Counted from the stretch's first letter, positions 10,715-22,936 are shown. The stretch is DNA of 64,000 nt from Dryocola boscaweniae (GCF_025215095.1 NZ_JALHAP010000067.1:1-64000), one strand, 5' to 3'. Translations and numbers: made by a program. The notes: generated by a model from the sequence alone, not told the origin.

Positions 10715-12165
10715 TGCTGAGCCTTGAGACGCTCGATGTTATTCTGGCTATCAGTGAAGGAGAATTGATAGAAGAGATAATACTGACTTTGCTGGCGGCT
10801 CCCCAACTGGCCATCTTCTTTGAAAAATTCCCACGGCTTAAAAATGCTGTCACGCAGGATATTCCGCGCTGGCGAGAGCTGCTTAAAGCCAGGATCCATG
10901 ACACGAAGGTGCCGCCGGAGCTGGCAAGCGAAGTGCTGTGCTATCAGGAAAGCCAACTGCTCAGCACCAGTCAGCTTATCGTCAAACAGCCAGAAATACT
11001 GGCCCTGTTAAAGAGTGTCAACTCTCCCTTTTGTGTGCAAGCACAGGCGCTGGTGGCGCAACATCCCCATTTTACCCCGGCGCAGCAAACGCTGTTTCTG
11101 CAGCGCTGGCGGCTGAGCCTGGTGGTTCAGGCCACCTCGCTGAATCAGCAATTACTCGAAGAGGAGCGCGATCAATTGCTGGCGGAGGTTCAGGCTCGCC
11201 TGGCGTTGAGCGGGCAACTGGAACCCGTGTTGTCAGAAAACGATAATGCGGCCGGGCGACTGTGGGATATGAGCGCCGGGGCGCTTAAGCGCGGCGATTA
11301 TCAGTTAATCGTGCAGTACGGCGAGTTTCTCGCCAGCCAGCCTGAATTGATGAAGCTTGCCGAACAGCTTGGCCGCTCGAAAGAGGCGAAAGCCGTGCCG
11401 AGAAAAGATTCCCCTATGGAAACCTGGCGCATGATGGTGCGCGAGCCCGCCACGGTGCCTGAACAGGTAGACGGCCTGCAACGCAGCGACGATATCCTGC
11501 GTTTATTGCCGCCAGAGCTGGCAACGCTAGGCATCACCGAACTGGAGTTCGAATTCTATCGGCGGCTGGTGGAAAAACAGTTGCTGACCTATCGCCTGCA
11601 TGGCGATTCATGGCGGGAAAAAGTTGTTGAGCGCCCGGTCGTCCATCAGGATTTCGACGAACAGCCGCGCGGCCCGTTTATTGTCTGCGTAGATACTTCA
11701 GGCTCGATGGGAGGCTTTAATGAACAGTGCGCGAAGGCATTTTGCCTGGCGCTGATGCGTATTGCGCTTGCGGATAACCGCCGCTGCTTCATTATGCTGT
11801 TCTCAAGCGAAGTGGTGCGCTACGAAGTTTGCGGCCAGGACGGCATTGAGCAGGCCATTCGTTTCCTCAGCCAGCGCTTTCGCGGCGGTACCGATCTGGC
11901 CAGTTGTTTTCGCGCGATCGTCGAAAAGATGCAGGGCAGCGAATGGTTTGATGCCGACGCGGTGGTAATTTCAGATTTTATCGCCCAGCGCTTGCCGGAT
12001 GAGGTGGTGAATAAGGTGAAGGGGCTACAACTGGCGCACCAGCATCGTTTTCATGCGGTGGCGATGTCGGGTCATGGCAAACCCGGCATCATGCGCATTT
12101 TCGATCATATCTGGCGCTTTGATACCGGGATGCGTAGCCGCCTGCTGCGGCGCTGGCAGCGCTAG
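10714..12165 (+). CDS. viaA: VWA-domain protein ViaA, partner of RavA
   Basis: ViaA is the 483-residue von Willebrand factor A protein that stimulates RavA. The C-terminal VWA domain (about 325-483) carries the metal-ion-dependent adhesion site DTSGSMGG (about 329-336) and a second conserved TD in RGGTDLASC. The N-terminal part is helical. It overlaps ravA by one base and ends three bases from the convergent asnA stop, with no terminator visible between them. Confidence 0.95.
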   Translation: MLSLETLDVILAISEGELIEEIILTLLAAPQLAIFFEKFPRLKNAVTQDIPRWRELLKARIHDTKVPPELASEVLCYQESQLLSTSQLIVKQPEILALLKSVNSPFCVQAQALVAQHPHFTPAQQTLFLQRWRLSLVVQATSLNQQLLEEERDQLLAEVQARLALSGQLEPVLSENDNAAGRLWDMSAGALKRGDYQLIVQYGEFLASQPELMKLAEQLGRSKEAKAVPRKDSPMETWRMMVREPATVPEQVDGLQRSDDILRLLPPELATLGITELEFEFYRRLVEKQLLTYRLHGDSWREKVVERPVVHQDFDEQPRGPFIVCVDTSGSMGGFNEQCAKAFCLALMRIALADNRRCFIMLFSSEVVRYEVCGQDGIEQAIRFLSQRFRGGTDLASCFRAIVEKMQGSEWFDADAVVISDFIAQRLPDEVVNKVKGLQLAHQHRFHAVAMSGHGKPGIMRIFDHIWRFDTGMRSRLLRRWQR

Positions 12166-12168
12166 GGC

Positions 12169-13161
12169 TTACAGCAGAGAGTCGACTTTAGCCTGAACTT
12201 CAGCGGGCCATACGCCGCACTGAACCTGGCCGATATGAGGCTGTTGCAAAAGCAGCATGGTCAGACGTGACTGCCCAATTCCACCGCCGATTGTCTGCGG
12301 CATTTCACCTTTCAGTAAGGACTGGTGCCATTCGAGCTGCAAACGATCTTCATCGCCGGTCACCGCAAGCTGGCGCTTCAGGGTTTCAGCGTCCACACGG
12401 ATGCCCATAGAAGAAAGCTCAAACACGTCTTCCAGCACCGGGTTCCACACCAGAATATCGCCGTTCAGGCCAGAGAAACCGCCTTCACTGCGGGTTGACC
12501 AGTCATCGTAGTCCGGGGCACGAACGTCATGGCGTTTACCGTCAGCCAGTTTACCGCCGATACCAATCAGGAATACTGCCCCCAGCTCTTTGGCGATAGC
12601 GCGTTCACGGCCTTTTGCATCCAGACCAGGGAAACGCTGCTGCAGTTCTTCGCTGTGGACAAAATGGATTTGCTCCGGCAGAAAAGCCGCCAGGCCATAC
12701 TGTTCTTCAACTGCGGCTTCCGTTGCTTTCATTGCAGCCCAGATGCTTTCTACCGTTTGTTTCAGCGTGCCTAAATGGCGTTCGCCGTCGCCCATCACAC
12801 GTTCCCAGTCCCACTGATCTACATAGACGGAGTGGATTGGCGTCAGGCGGTCTTCATCGGGGCGCAGGGCTTTCATGTGCGTGTAAAGCCCTTCACCCGC
12901 GCTGAAGTCATGCTGGCCGAGCGTTTTTCTTTTCCATTTAGCCAGCGAATGCACCACTTCAAACTGTGCCTCAGGTAAGGTTTTCACCTTTACCTGCACC
13001 GCTTTTTCACAGCCAGAGAGATTGTCTTGTGTACCATCGCCTACGCGGCTGAGAATCGGTGCCTGAACTTCAATCAGACCCAATTTGTCTTCAAGCTGGC
13101 GGGAGAAATGGGATTTCACAAAGCTTATCTGGCGTTGTTTAGCGATATAGGCGGTTTTCAT
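12169..13161 (-). CDS. asnA: aspartate-ammonia ligase AsnA
   Basis: AsnA makes asparagine from aspartate, ammonia and ATP in the cytoplasm. The 330 residues match the E. coli enzyme in length and show class II aminoacyl-tRNA-synthetase-like motifs. These include the early [19 protein letters not shown], the central [10 protein letters not shown] and the C-terminal motif 3 segment [15 protein letters not shown]. It is divergent from asnC, its activator, with about 158 bases of AT-rich control DNA between them. Confidence 0.97.
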   Translation of the reverse strand: MKTAYIAKQRQISFVKSHFSRQLEDKLGLIEVQAPILSRVGDGTQDNLSGCEKAVQVKVKTLPEAQFEVVHSLAKWKRKTLGQHDFSAGEGLYTHMKALRPDEDRLTPIHSVYVDQWDWERVMGDGERHLGTLKQTVESIWAAMKATEAAVEEQYGLAAFLPEQIHFVHSEELQQRFPGLDAKGRERAIAKELGAVFLIGIGGKLADGKRHDVRAPDYDDWSTRSEGGFSGLNGDILVWNPVLEDVFELSSMGIRVDAETLKRQLAVTGDEDRLQLEWHQSLLKGEMPQTIGGGIGQSRLTMLLLQQPHIGQVQCGVWPAEVQAKVDSLL

Positions 13162-13319
13162 GGCGCTTCTCTTTCGTTGTGTTGTTTCAGTACCGGTGAT
13201 TAAGCAACAAAAAGCACATCACATTCAATAATCAATAATAAAAAAGCCCTTACCCTTTTTAATCGACTAATTTAAGGCTATAAAAATTAGCTATTCGTGA
13301 TTAATCATAGGAAAAAGTG

Positions 13320-13778
13320 ATGGATAATTATCAAATCGACAATCTGGATCGCGGCATCCTTGACGCGTTAATGGCAAATGCGCGTACAGCATATGCGGAA
13401 CTGGCCAAACAATTTGGCGTAAGCCCCGGCACCATTCATGTCCGCGTAGAGAAGATGAAGCAGGCCGGGATAATCACCGGCGCACGCATCGACGTAAACC
13501 CTAAGCAACTGGGTTATGACGTTTGTTGCTTCATCGGCATTATTTTAAAGAGCGCTAAAGACTATCCTTCCGCGCTGGCAAAACTGGAGAGCCTCGAAGA
13601 AGTCACCGAGGCCTACTACACCACCGGTCACTACAGCATCTTTATTAAGGTCATGTGCCGTTCCATAGACGCCCTGCAACAGGTACTTATCAACAAGATC
13701 CAAACAATCGATGAAATTCAGTCCACCGAAACGCTGATCTCCCTGCAGAACCCCATTATGCGGACGATCAAGCCCTGA
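13320..13778 (+). CDS. asnC: Lrp/AsnC-family regulator AsnC
   Basis: AsnC activates asnA and represses itself and mioC, responding to asparagine. I chose the ATG at 13320, which gives the 152-residue length of E. coli AsnC and has AGGA seven bases upstream, over the in-frame GTG one codon earlier. The N-terminal helix-turn-helix (about 22-42, ELAKQFGVSPGTIHVRVEKM) is followed by the RAM ligand-binding domain with the conserved Gly-rich YYTTGHYSIF turn. Read-through toward mioC and oriC is likely, because no terminator is visible. Confidence 0.95.
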   Translation: MDNYQIDNLDRGILDALMANARTAYAELAKQFGVSPGTIHVRVEKMKQAGIITGARIDVNPKQLGYDVCCFIGIILKSAKDYPSALAKLESLEEVTEAYYTTGHYSIFIKVMCRSIDALQQVLINKIQTIDEIQSTETLISLQNPIMRTIKP

Positions 13779-13799
13779 GGCTTAAAGGTAATACCCATA

Positions 13800-13839
13800 T
13801 TATCCACAGGTAGATCGCAGGCCTTACACAGCGTACAAT
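13800..13839 (+). promoter_or_regulatory. mioC promoter with consensus DnaA box
   Basis: A perfect DnaA box TTATCCACA occupies 13800-13808. A -10-like TACAAT (13834-13839) follows, with a GC-rich discriminator (ACGCC) typical of stringently controlled promoters. In E. coli, DnaA bound at this box represses transcription entering oriC. The -35 is not clear. Confidence 0.7.
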
Positions 13840-13884
13840 ACGCCACGACTTCAGTTGCCCTGAGAAAAGTAAGGTGGGATCGCA

Positions 13885-14334
13885 ATGGCAGACATTACTC
13901 TGATTAGTGGCAGTACGCTTGGCAGTGCCGAATATGTGGCTGAACATTTAGCTGAGAAGCTCGATGAAGCAGGTTTTTCCACCGAAACGCTGCACGGACC
14001 GCTGCTTGAAGATCTGCCGACCAGCGGGGTCTGGCTTATTGTCTCCTCTACGCATGGCGCAGGAGATCTGCCGGATAACCTGCAACCCCTTTACGATGCA
14101 ATAAAGGAAGAGCACCCGGATCTGAGCAATGTTCGTTATGGCGCAGTGGGCATTGGCAGCCGTGAATATGACACTTTTTGTGGCGCCATTGAAAAAATCG
14201 ATGCCTTGCTTTGCGACTGCGGAGCAAAACGAGTGGGCGCTTTATTGAAAGTGAACATCCTCGATCATGACATTCCTGAAGATCCAGCCGAAGTCTGGGT
14301 CGGATCCTGGAAGGATTTACTCCAGGATTTGTAA
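13885..14334 (+). CDS. mioC: flavodoxin-like protein MioC
   Basis: MioC is a small FMN-binding flavodoxin-family protein beside oriC and is needed for biotin synthase activity in vitro in E. coli. At 149 residues it is two longer than E. coli MioC. The FMN phosphate loop SGSTLGSAEYVAEHL (about 8-22) and the flavin-stacking loop SSTHGAGDLPDN (about 54-65) are intact. Transcription runs directly into oriC. The ribosome site AAGGTGGG precedes the ATG. Confidence 0.95.
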   Translation: MADITLISGSTLGSAEYVAEHLAEKLDEAGFSTETLHGPLLEDLPTSGVWLIVSSTHGAGDLPDNLQPLYDAIKEEHPDLSNVRYGAVGIGSREYDTFCGAIEKIDALLCDCGAKRVGALLKVNILDHDIPEDPAEVWVGSWKDLLQDL

Positions 14335-14350
14335 AGATCGGACTTTTTTT

Positions 14351-14359
14351 TGTGTATAA
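14351..14359 (+). promoter_or_regulatory. DnaA box R4 (variant)
   Basis: TGTGTATAA, the complement of TTATACACA. It occupies the R4 position next to mioC. E. coli R4 is the highest-affinity form TTATCCACA, so this box differs at one base but still fits TTATNCACA. Confidence 0.75.
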
Positions 14360-14389
14360 CTATGCTTAAAAGCTCGTAATAAGCGGTAG

Positions 14390-14398
14390 TTATCCAAA
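14390..14398 (+). promoter_or_regulatory. DnaA box R3
   Basis: TTATCCAAA, the same weak box found at the R3 position of E. coli, within a conserved flank (GGTAG before, GAACAAC after). Confidence 0.75.
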
Positions 14399-14424
14399 GA
14401 ACAACTGCTGTTCACTTTTTGAGT

Positions 14425-14433
14425 TGTGCATAA
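14425..14433 (+). promoter_or_regulatory. DnaA box R2 (variant)
   Basis: TGTGCATAA, the complement of TTATGCACA. E. coli R2 is TTATACACA. It still fits TTATNCACA, inside the conserved GAGTTG..CCTCG context. Confidence 0.75.
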
Positions 14434-14530
14434 CCCTCGCTTTTGATCCCAGCTTATACGGCGTGGGATCACCGGAAGTACACAGCAAACGATCTATCCC
14501 AATCGTTTGATCTCTTTAGCTTAAAATCGG

Positions 14531-14539
14531 TTATCCACA
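14531..14539 (+). promoter_or_regulatory. DnaA box R1 (consensus)
   Basis: TTATCCACA, a perfect high-affinity box directly beside the unwinding element. This is the anchor for the DnaA filament. Confidence 0.92.
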
Positions 14540-14552
14540 GCACAGGTCGATC

Positions 14553-14596
14553 CTAATAACAGATCATAATAAAGAGATCTTTAAATAAAAAAGATC
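14553..14596 (-). other. DNA unwinding element: three AT-rich 13-mers
   Basis: Read on the minus strand the repeats are GATCTTTTTTATT (14584-14596), GATCTCTTTATTA (14567-14579) and GATCTGTTATTAG (14553-14565). Each begins with GATC, as in the E. coli L, M and R 13-mers. This is where the strands first open and DnaB is loaded. Confidence 0.92.
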
Positions 14597-14703
14597 TTCT
14601 TTTAATTAGTGAGGATCCCGGTACTTTCTCCATCGACTAAAGTTGAGTAGAATCGCCATCCCGGGAATCAGTCACCCTCCCGTTTAACCACGAGGCAGTC
14701 ACC

Positions 14704-16593
14704 ATGTTTTATCCAGATCCTTTTGACGTCATCATCATTGGCGGGGGTCATGCAGGCACCGAGGCCGCTATGGCCGCAGCCCGAATGGGTCAACAGACCC
14801 TTCTTCTGACACACAATATCGACACGCTGGGACAGATGTCCTGTAACCCGGCGATCGGCGGTATTGGCAAGGGACATCTGGTTAAGGAAGTGGACGCGCT
14901 GGGCGGATTGATGGCAAAAGCGATCGATCAGGCTGGTATTCAGTTTAGGATACTAAACGCCAGCAAAGGCCCTGCGGTGCGGGCTACCCGTGCTCAGGCT
15001 GACCGTGTGTTATATCGCCAGGCCGTTCGTACCGCGCTGGAAAACCAGCCCAACCTGATGATATTCCAACAGGCCGTTGAAGATCTGATTGTGGAAAACG
15101 ATCGTGTAGTCGGGGCCGTGACCCAGATGGGGCTGAAGTTCCGTGCGAAAGCCGTGGTGCTGACGGTCGGGACTTTCCTCGATGGCAAAATTCATATCGG
15201 ACTGGATAACTACAGCGGTGGCCGTGCAGGCGATCCGCCATCCATTTCGCTTTCTCGTCGTCTGCGTGAACTACCGCTACGTGTGAACCGCCTGAAAACA
15301 GGTACGCCTCCGCGTATCGACGCACGCACTATCGATTTCAGTGTACTTGCGCAACAAAACGGTGATACCCCGATGCCGGTATTTTCGTTCATGGGAAATG
15401 TGAACCAGCACCCAGCGCAGGTACCGTGCTATATCACCTATACCAACGAAAAAACGCACGATGTGATTCGTAATAACCTCGATCGCAGCCCAATGTATGC
15501 AGGCGTTATCGAAGGCATTGGTCCTCGTTACTGTCCTTCAATCGAAGATAAAGTGATGCGTTTTGCCGATCGCAATCAGCATCAGATTTTCCTTGAGCCT
15601 GAAGGGCTGACCAGCAACGAAATTTATCCAAACGGTATCTCCACCAGCCTGCCGTTTGACGTGCAAATGCAGATCGTCCGTTCCATGCAGGGCATGGAAA
15701 ACGCGAAGATCGTTCGTCCAGGCTACGCCATTGAGTACGACTTCTTCGATCCTCGCGATCTGAAACCAACGCTTGAAAGTAAATATATTCAGGGTCTGTT
15801 CTTCGCTGGCCAAATCAACGGCACGACCGGTTACGAAGAAGCCGCGGCACAAGGCCTGCTGGCCGGTCTGAACGCAGGGCGTTACTCTGCCGAGAAAGAG
15901 GGCTGGGCGCCGCGTCGCGATCAGGCATACCTTGGCGTGCTGGTGGACGATCTTTGCACTCTCGGTACTAAAGAGCCGTACCGCATGTTTACCTCGCGTG
16001 CTGAATATCGTCTGATGCTGCGTGAAGATAACGCGGATCTGCGTTTAACCGCTGCCGGCCGTGAAATGGGTCTGGTGGATGATGAACGCTGGGCGCGCTT
16101 CAACGAGAAGCTGGAAAATATTGAGCTTGAACGCCAGCGCCTGAAAGATATCTGGCTGCATCCGCATTCGGCACAGGTCGAAGAAGTTAATGCGAAACTG
16201 AGCGCGCCTTTGTCGCGGGAAGCGAACGGCGAAGATCTGCTGCGTCGTCCTGAAATGACCTACGCTGACATGATGCAACTTTCGGTATTTGCGCCAGGCC
16301 TTGAAGATCGGCAGTCTGCGGAACAGGTAGAGATTCAGGTTAAATACGAAGGCTATATCGCTCGTCAACAGGATGAGATCGATAAGCAACTGCGCAATGA
16401 GAACACCGTACTGCCGGCTACGCTGGATTACCGGCAGGTTAGCGGGCTCTCTAACGAAGTAATTGCAAAACTCAACGATCATAAACCTGTGTCTATCGGG
16501 CAAGCCTCGCGTATTTCAGGGATAACACCTGCGGCGATTTCCATTTTGCTTGTCTGGCTAAAAAAACAAGGGTTGCTGCGCCGCAGCGCCTGA
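14704..16593 (+). CDS. mnmG: tRNA uridine-5-carboxymethylaminomethyl modification enzyme MnmG (GidA)
   Basis: With MnmE (41685-43049 here), MnmG builds the cmnm5 group on wobble U34 of several tRNAs, using FAD, NADH and methylene-tetrahydrofolate. It has 629 residues, the E. coli length. The N-terminal FAD motif is [20 protein letters not shown] (about 10-29). The conserved [14 protein letters not shown] segment (about 47-60) and the C-terminal helical MnmE-binding region are present. The start at 14704 follows a CGAGGCAG ribosome site. The gene directly abuts oriC, so its transcription can affect origin topology. Confidence 0.97.
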   Translation: MFYPDPFDVIIIGGGHAGTEAAMAAARMGQQTLLLTHNIDTLGQMSCNPAIGGIGKGHLVKEVDALGGLMAKAIDQAGIQFRILNASKGPAVRATRAQADRVLYRQAVRTALENQPNLMIFQQAVEDLIVENDRVVGAVTQMGLKFRAKAVVLTVGTFLDGKIHIGLDNYSGGRAGDPPSISLSRRLRELPLRVNRLKTGTPPRIDARTIDFSVLAQQNGDTPMPVFSFMGNVNQHPAQVPCYITYTNEKTHDVIRNNLDRSPMYAGVIEGIGPRYCPSIEDKVMRFADRNQHQIFLEPEGLTSNEIYPNGISTSLPFDVQMQIVRSMQGMENAKIVRPGYAIEYDFFDPRDLKPTLESKYIQGLFFAGQINGTTGYEEAAAQGLLAGLNAGRYSAEKEGWAPRRDQAYLGVLVDDLCTLGTKEPYRMFTSRAEYRLMLREDNADLRLTAAGREMGLVDDERWARFNEKLENIELERQRLKDIWLHPHSAQVEEVNAKLSAPLSREANGEDLLRRPEMTYADMMQLSVFAPGLEDRQSAEQVEIQVKYEGYIARQQDEIDKQLRNENTVLPATLDYRQVSGLSNEVIAKLNDHKPVSIGQASRISGITPAAISILLVWLKKQGLLRRSA

Positions 16594-16607
16594 TAATGCG
16601 TTAAACA

Positions 16608-16635
16608 GGGCCAGGTTATCCTGGCCCCTTTTTTT
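16608..16635 (+). terminator. Rho-independent terminator between mnmG and rsmG
   Basis: GGGCCAGG (16608-16615), loop TTAT, CCTGGCCC (16620-16627), then C and seven Ts. It ends only 15 bases before the rsmG start, so rsmG expression must come from read-through or a promoter inside mnmG. Confidence 0.9.
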
Positions 16636-16650
16636 AATGGGTACAAAACC

Positions 16651-17274
16651 GTGCTAAACAAACTGAATCGTCTGCTGGATAACGCAGGCATTACGCTTCC
16701 GGAAAACCAGAAGCAACAGCTAGTGGGTTACGTTGAGCTGCTCCACAAATGGAACAAAGCGTATAACCTGACATCGGTACGCGATCCTGACGAAATGCTG
16801 GTTAGACATATTCTCGACAGCATCGTCGTTGAGCCGCATCTGGAAGGAACTCGGTTTATCGATGTCGGCACAGGCCCCGGCTTGCCGGGTATTCCACTTG
16901 CTATCATTCGCCCGGATGCTCATTTCACTCTGCTCGATAGCTTAGGTAAGCGTGTGCGCTTCCTGCGTCAGGTTCAACATGAGCTGCGTCTTGAGAACAT
17001 CACGCCGGTTCAAAGTCGTGTGGAAGCATTCCCGGCCGAACCCCCGTTTGATGGAGTCATTAGCCGTGCGTTCGCTTCGCTGACGGATATGGTGAGCTGG
17101 TGTCATCATCTTCCTGCGGAAAATGGCCGTTTCTACGCGCTCAAAGGATTGCGCCCGGATGATGAAATCTCGGTGCTGCCAGCGGAATTTAGCGTAGAAG
17201 AGATCGTTCGTTTGCAGGTCCCGGCGCTGGATGGCGAGCGACATCTGGTGGTTATTAAGCCAAACAGAAATTAA
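16651..17274 (+). CDS. rsmG: 16S rRNA m7G527 methyltransferase RsmG (GidB)
   Basis: RsmG methylates N7 of G527 in 16S rRNA using S-adenosylmethionine. Loss gives low-level streptomycin resistance in E. coli. It has 207 residues, the E. coli length. It starts with GTG at 16651, giving MLNKLNRLL. The SAM-binding motif is [17 protein letters not shown] (about 69-85). It lies just after the mnmG terminator. Confidence 0.96.
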   Translation: MLNKLNRLLDNAGITLPENQKQQLVGYVELLHKWNKAYNLTSVRDPDEMLVRHILDSIVVEPHLEGTRFIDVGTGPGLPGIPLAIIRPDAHFTLLDSLGKRVRFLRQVQHELRLENITPVQSRVEAFPAEPPFDGVISRAFASLTDMVSWCHHLPAENGRFYALKGLRPDDEISVLPAEFSVEEIVRLQVPALDGERHLVVIKPNRN

Positions 17275-17770
17275 TATTTATCAAAAAAAGTGAAAAAAGA
17301 GATGTTTCGCCAACGTTAAATATACAGGGGTTGTTTACCGACACCGTTAGTTACATTTAACTAAATAGCAACAAGGCTTTTTCTGATTTTTAACCGTGGT
17401 CGCATTTCTAACAGGACAAATAGTCAACCACGAAAATATAAACCTGCTAAATATCCACCTGCAGAATGAAATAGGAAGATGTTAAACGCTTAACAAGAAT
17501 GTCAATAAAAGGTTTTTATGGTGTTGCGCTTTATTTTCAAAAGAGTGCGCCATAATCAGCTTATTTATCAGTCATCTGAGATTAGCACTTTAAGAGACAG
17601 ACATAGGTATAGCGGATGTGAGATGTCTAATATGTGATCCGGGGCACGCTTTGTTGTGGGGCAAAACGGCTTATTTGCACTTTTTCAGAAAATGCCCGGC
17701 TTTGATGAAAAGTTGAAAAATAAGCGTGCAGAAAATTATTTAAACATTTGTTCACCTTTTTGCTACTTAA
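17275..17770. other. AT-rich non-coding gap between rsmG and the atp promoter
   Basis: About 500 bases carry no convincing gene on either strand. The stretch is rich in A/T, with short runs such as TTTATTTTCAAAAG, and resembles the long rsmG-atpI gap of E. coli. Weak inverted CGTGGT/ACCACG halves (about 17395 and 17425) are visible. I see no clear terminator for rsmG. Confidence 0.5.
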
Positions 17771-17773
17771 TGT

Positions 17774-17801
17774 TTGAAATCACGGGGCCGCACCGTATAA
17801 T
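17774..17801 (+). promoter_or_regulatory. main promoter of the atp operon
   Basis: TTGAAA (17774-17779), 16-base spacer, TATAAT (17796-17801). The sequence around it (CACGGGGCCGCACCG) matches the known E. coli atpI promoter context. The atpI start is about 90 bases downstream. Confidence 0.8.
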
Positions 17802-17892
17802 TTGCTCGCTTTTTGAGGCTTGACTCTGGGCCGCAAAGACAGTTTTATACGACACGCGACATACCTCTAAGGGAGCAGGAGAAAGAAACGTC

Positions 17893-19100
<1,208 letters not shown>

Positions 19101-19130
19101 TTTTACTTACCACTACTGCGTTTTAACTGA

Positions 19131-19399
<269 letters not shown>

Positions 19400-19449
19400 T
19401 AAGATACCAAGCAATATCAGAACGTTAACTAACAAAGAGGCATTGTGCT

Positions 19450-19920
19450 GTGAATCTTAACGCAACAATCCTCGGCCAGGCCATCGCGTTTGTCCTGTTT
19501 GTTCTGTTCTGCATGAAGTATGTATGGCCGCCGTTAATGGCCGCCATCGAGAAACGTCAAAAAGAAATTGCTGACGGCCTCGCTTCTGCAGAACGTGCTC
19601 AGAAGGACCTTGACCTTGCACAGGCCAACGCGACCGACCAGCTGAAAAAAGCCAAAGCAGAAGCTCAGGTGATTATTGAGCAGGCGAACAAACGCCGCGC
19701 TCAAATCGTTGAAGAAGCTAAAACCGAGGCAGAGCAGGAACGCAACAAAATCGTCGCACAGGCTCAGGCAGAAATCGACGCAGAGCGTAAACGCGCTCGC
19801 GAAGAACTGCGTAAGCAGGTCGCTCTGCTGGCTATCGCCGGTGCCGAGAAGATTATCGAACGTTCCGTGGATGGAGCTGCTAACAGCGACATCGTTGATA
19901 AACTGGTCGCTGAACTGTAA
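19450..19920 (+). CDS. atpF: ATP synthase F0 subunit b
   Basis: Two copies of b form the peripheral stalk that holds F1 against rotation. The 156 residues comprise one N-terminal membrane helix (about 4-25) and a long charged helix that dimerises as a right-handed coiled coil. The start codon is GTG (19450), giving [10 protein letters not shown] as in E. coli. Confidence 0.97.
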   Translation: MNLNATILGQAIAFVLFVLFCMKYVWPPLMAAIEKRQKEIADGLASAERAQKDLDLAQANATDQLKKAKAEAQVIIEQANKRRAQIVEEAKTEAEQERNKIVAQAQAEIDAERKRAREELRKQVALLAIAGAEKIIERSVDGAANSDIVDKLVAEL

Positions 19921-19934
19921 GGAGGGAGGGGCTG

Positions 19935-20468
19935 ATGTCTGAATTTGTTACTGTAGCTCGCCCCTACGCCAAAGCAGCTTTTGACTTTGCCGTCGAACAC
20001 CAGAGCGTTGATAACTGGCAGAATATGCTGGCCTTCGCCGCCGAGGTGTCTAAAAACGAAGAAATGGCAGAGCTTCTCTCCGGGGCTATGGCTCCGGAAA
20101 CGCTCTCTGAGTCGTTTATTACTATCTGTGGTGACCAACTCGACGCTAACGGCCAGAACCTGATTCGGGTGATGGCTGAAAATGGGCGTCTGAAGGTTCT
20201 TCCTGATGTTCTTGAGCAATTCGTGCAACTGCGTGCAGCCCAGGAGGCCACGGTTGAAGTCGAAGTGACTTCCGCCAGCGCACTGAGTGAAGCACAGCTC
20301 TCGAAAATCAGCGCCGCGATGGAAAAACGTCTGTCACGCAAAGTGAAGCTGAATTGCAAAATTGATAAGTCTGTAATGGCAGGTGTCGTCATCCGTGCGG
20401 GTGATATGGTCATTGATGGTAGCGTACGCGGCCGTCTTGATCGCCTGACAGACGTCTTGCAGTCTTAA
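19935..20468 (+). CDS. atpH: ATP synthase F1 subunit delta
   Basis: Delta joins the top of the alpha3beta3 head to the b-stalk. The 177 residues have the conserved N-terminus [17 protein letters not shown] and the C-terminal [20 protein letters not shown] segment that meets subunit b. A GGAGGGAGGGG ribosome site lies in the 14-base gap after atpF. Confidence 0.97.
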   Translation: MSEFVTVARPYAKAAFDFAVEHQSVDNWQNMLAFAAEVSKNEEMAELLSGAMAPETLSESFITICGDQLDANGQNLIRVMAENGRLKVLPDVLEQFVQLRAAQEATVEVEVTSASALSEAQLSKISAAMEKRLSRKVKLNCKIDKSVMAGVVIRAGDMVIDGSVRGRLDRLTDVLQS

Positions 20469-20480
20469 GGGGACTGGAGC

Positions 20481-22022
20481 ATGCAACTGAATTCCACCGA
20501 AATCAGCGAACTGATCAAGCAGCGCATTGCTCAGTTCAATGTAGTGAGCGAAGCTCACAACGAAGGTACTATTGTTTCCGTAAGTGACGGTATCATCCGC
20601 GTACACGGCCTGGCCGATGTCATGCAGGGTGAGATGATTTCCCTGCCGGGTAACCGTTACGCCATTGCACTGAACCTCGAGCGCGACTCTGTAGGTGCGG
20701 TAGTAATGGGTCCGTACGCTGACCTTGCTGAAGGCATGAAAGTTAAGTGTACTGGCCGTATCCTTGAAGTTCCTGTCGGTCGTGGCCTGTTGGGCCGCGT
20801 GGTGAACACCCTGGGTGCGCCAATCGACGGTAAAGGTCCGCTTGAGCATGACGGTTTCTCAGCCGTTGAAGCGATTGCACCGGGCGTAATCGAGCGTCAG
20901 TCCGTAGACCAGCCGGTTCAGACCGGTTATAAGTCTGTTGACGCCATGATTCCAATCGGCCGTGGTCAGCGTGAGCTGGTCATCGGTGACCGTCAGACCG
21001 GTAAAACCGCGCTGGCGATCGATGCCATCATCAACCAGCGTGATTCCGGCATCAAATGTATCTATGTTGCTATCGGCCAGAAAGCGTCAACCATCGCTAA
21101 CGTGGTTCGCAAGCTGGAAGAGCACGGCGCACTGGCTAACACCATCGTGGTTGTGGCTACTGCTTCTGAATCCGCAGCACTGCAATACCTGGCGCCATAT
21201 GCCGGTTGCGCAATGGGCGAATACTTCCGTGACCGTGGTGAAGATGCGCTGATTGTATACGATGACCTGTCCAAACAGGCCGTTGCTTACCGCCAGATTT
21301 CCCTGCTGCTTCGTCGTCCGCCAGGTCGTGAAGCATTCCCGGGCGACGTATTCTACCTCCACTCCCGTCTGCTGGAGCGTGCTGCGCGTGTTAACGCCGA
21401 ATACGTTGAAGCCTTCACCAAAGGTGAAGTTAAAGGGAAAACCGGTTCTCTGACCGCGCTGCCGATTATCGAAACGCAAGCTGGTGACGTTTCCGCGTTC
21501 GTTCCGACCAACGTAATTTCCATTACCGATGGTCAGATCTTCCTGGAATCTAACCTGTTTAACGCCGGTATTCGTCCTGCGGTTAACCCGGGTATCTCCG
21601 TATCCCGTGTTGGTGGCGCTGCTCAGACCAAGATCATGAAAAAACTGTCCGGTGGTATTCGTACCGCTCTGGCACAGTATCGTGAACTGGCTGCGTTCTC
21701 TCAGTTTGCATCAGATCTTGACGATGCGACCCGTAAGCAATTGAGCCACGGTCAGAAAGTGACCGAGCTTCTGAAACAGAAACAGTATGCGCCTATGTCG
21801 GTTGCGCAGCAGTCTCTGGTTCTGTTCGCTGCTGAACGCGGTTACCTCGAAGATGTGGAACTGGCTAAAATCGGTAGCTTCGAAGCCGCTCTGATGGCGT
21901 ACGTTGACCGTGACCATGCTCCGCTGATGCAAGAAATCAACCAATCTGGTGGCTATAACGACGAAATCGAAGGCAAGCTGAAAGGCATCCTCGATTCCTT
22001 CAAAGCAACTCAGTCCTGGTAA
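20481..22022 (+). CDS. atpA: ATP synthase F1 subunit alpha
   Basis: Alpha is the non-catalytic nucleotide-binding subunit, three copies per F1. The 513 residues match E. coli in length. The P-loop is [13 protein letters not shown] (about 169-181), and the arginine finger lies in the conserved [17 protein letters not shown] region (about 364-380). It follows atpH by 12 bases. Confidence 0.98.
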   Translation: MQLNSTEISELIKQRIAQFNVVSEAHNEGTIVSVSDGIIRVHGLADVMQGEMISLPGNRYAIALNLERDSVGAVVMGPYADLAEGMKVKCTGRILEVPVGRGLLGRVVNTLGAPIDGKGPLEHDGFSAVEAIAPGVIERQSVDQPVQTGYKSVDAMIPIGRGQRELVIGDRQTGKTALAIDAIINQRDSGIKCIYVAIGQKASTIANVVRKLEEHGALANTIVVVATASESAALQYLAPYAGCAMGEYFRDRGEDALIVYDDLSKQAVAYRQISLLLRRPPGREAFPGDVFYLHSRLLERAARVNAEYVEAFTKGEVKGKTGSLTALPIIETQAGDVSAFVPTNVISITDGQIFLESNLFNAGIRPAVNPGISVSRVGGAAQTKIMKKLSGGIRTALAQYRELAAFSQFASDLDDATRKQLSHGQKVTELLKQKQYAPMSVAQQSLVLFAAERGYLEDVELAKIGSFEAALMAYVDRDHAPLMQEINQSGGYNDEIEGKLKGILDSFKATQSW

Positions 22023-22072
22023 AGTCTGGCGGCTTGTCTTAGGGCAAGCCGCAAGGCATTGAGGAGAAGCTC

Positions 22073-22936
22073 ATGGCCGGCGCAAAAGAGATACGTAGTA
22101 AGATCGCAAGCGTCCAGAACACGCAGAAGATCACCAAAGCAATGGAAATGGTCGCCGCGTCCAAAATGCGTAAATCGCAGGAACGCATGGCAGCCAGCCG
22201 TCCTTACGCAGACACCATGCGTAAAGTGATTGGTCACCTTGCTCTGGGTAATCTTGAATACAAACACCCATACCTGGATGAACGCGAAGTTAAACGCGTG
22301 GGCTACCTGGTGGTGTCCACTGACCGTGGTCTGTGCGGTGGCTTGAACATTAACCTGTTCAAAAAGCTGCTGGCTGACATGAAAGAGTGGTCCGATAAAG
22401 GCGTTCAGAGCGAAATCGCGATGATCGGCTCCAAAGGCGTCTCTTTCTTCAACTCTGTGGGCGGCAATGTTGTTGCTCAGGTGACCGGTATGGGCGATAA
22501 CCCTTCCCTGTCCGAGTTGATTGGCCCGGTGAAAGTGATGTTGCAGGCCTACGATGAAGGCCGTCTGGACAAGCTGTATGTTGTCAGCAACAAATTTATA
22601 AACACTATGTCCCAGGTTCCGACAATCACCCAACTGCTGCCGTTACCGCCAGCAGAAGACGGCGAATTGAAAAAGAAATCCTGGGATTATCTGTATGAAC
22701 CTGATCCTAAAGCGCTGCTGGATACCCTGCTGCGTCGTTATGTGGAATCTCAGGTTTATCAGGGCGTCGTAGAAAACCTGGCCAGCGAGCAGGCCGCACG
22801 AATGGTGGCGATGAAAGCCGCTACCGACAATGGCGGCAGCCTGATTAAAGAGCTGCAGTTGGTATACAACAAAGCTCGTCAGGCCAGCATTACTCAGGAA
22901 CTCACCGAAATCGTCGGTGGCGCGTCCGCGGTATAA
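22073..22936 (+). CDS. atpG: ATP synthase F1 subunit gamma
   Basis: Gamma is the rotating central shaft. The 287 residues have the N-terminal helix [20 protein letters not shown] and the C-terminal helix [27 protein letters not shown] that form the coiled coil inside the head. The next gene, atpD, is 159 bases away instead of about 26 as in E. coli, because an ERIC element sits between them. Confidence 0.97.
   Translation: MAGAKEIRSKIASVQNTQKITKAMEMVAASKMRKSQERMAASRPYADTMRKVIGHLALGNLEYKHPYLDEREVKRVGYLVVSTDRGLCGGLNINLFKKLLADMKEWSDKGVQSEIAMIGSKGVSFFNSVGGNVVAQVTGMGDNPSLSELIGPVKVMLQAYDEGRLDKLYVVSNKFINTMSQVPTITQLLPLPPAEDGELKKKSWDYLYEPDPKALLDTLLRRYVESQVYQGVVENLASEQAARMVAMKAATDNGGSLIKELQLVYNKARQASITQELTEIVGGASAV

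Larger units (their letters stand above)
14335..14700. other. oriC: chromosomal replication origin oriC
   Basis: The 369-base gap between mioC and mnmG holds the canonical gamma-proteobacterial origin. On the right, next to mnmG, are three AT-rich 13-mers (14553-14596). DnaA boxes R1, R2, R3 and R4 run leftwards at 14531, 14425, 14390 and 14351. Ten GATC sites are spread over the segment for Dam/SeqA control. A near-consensus IHF site (CAATCGTTTGATC, 14500-14512, one mismatch) lies between R1 and the other boxes, where IHF binds in E. coli. Order and spacing match E. coli oriC read in the opposite orientation. Confidence 0.97.
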
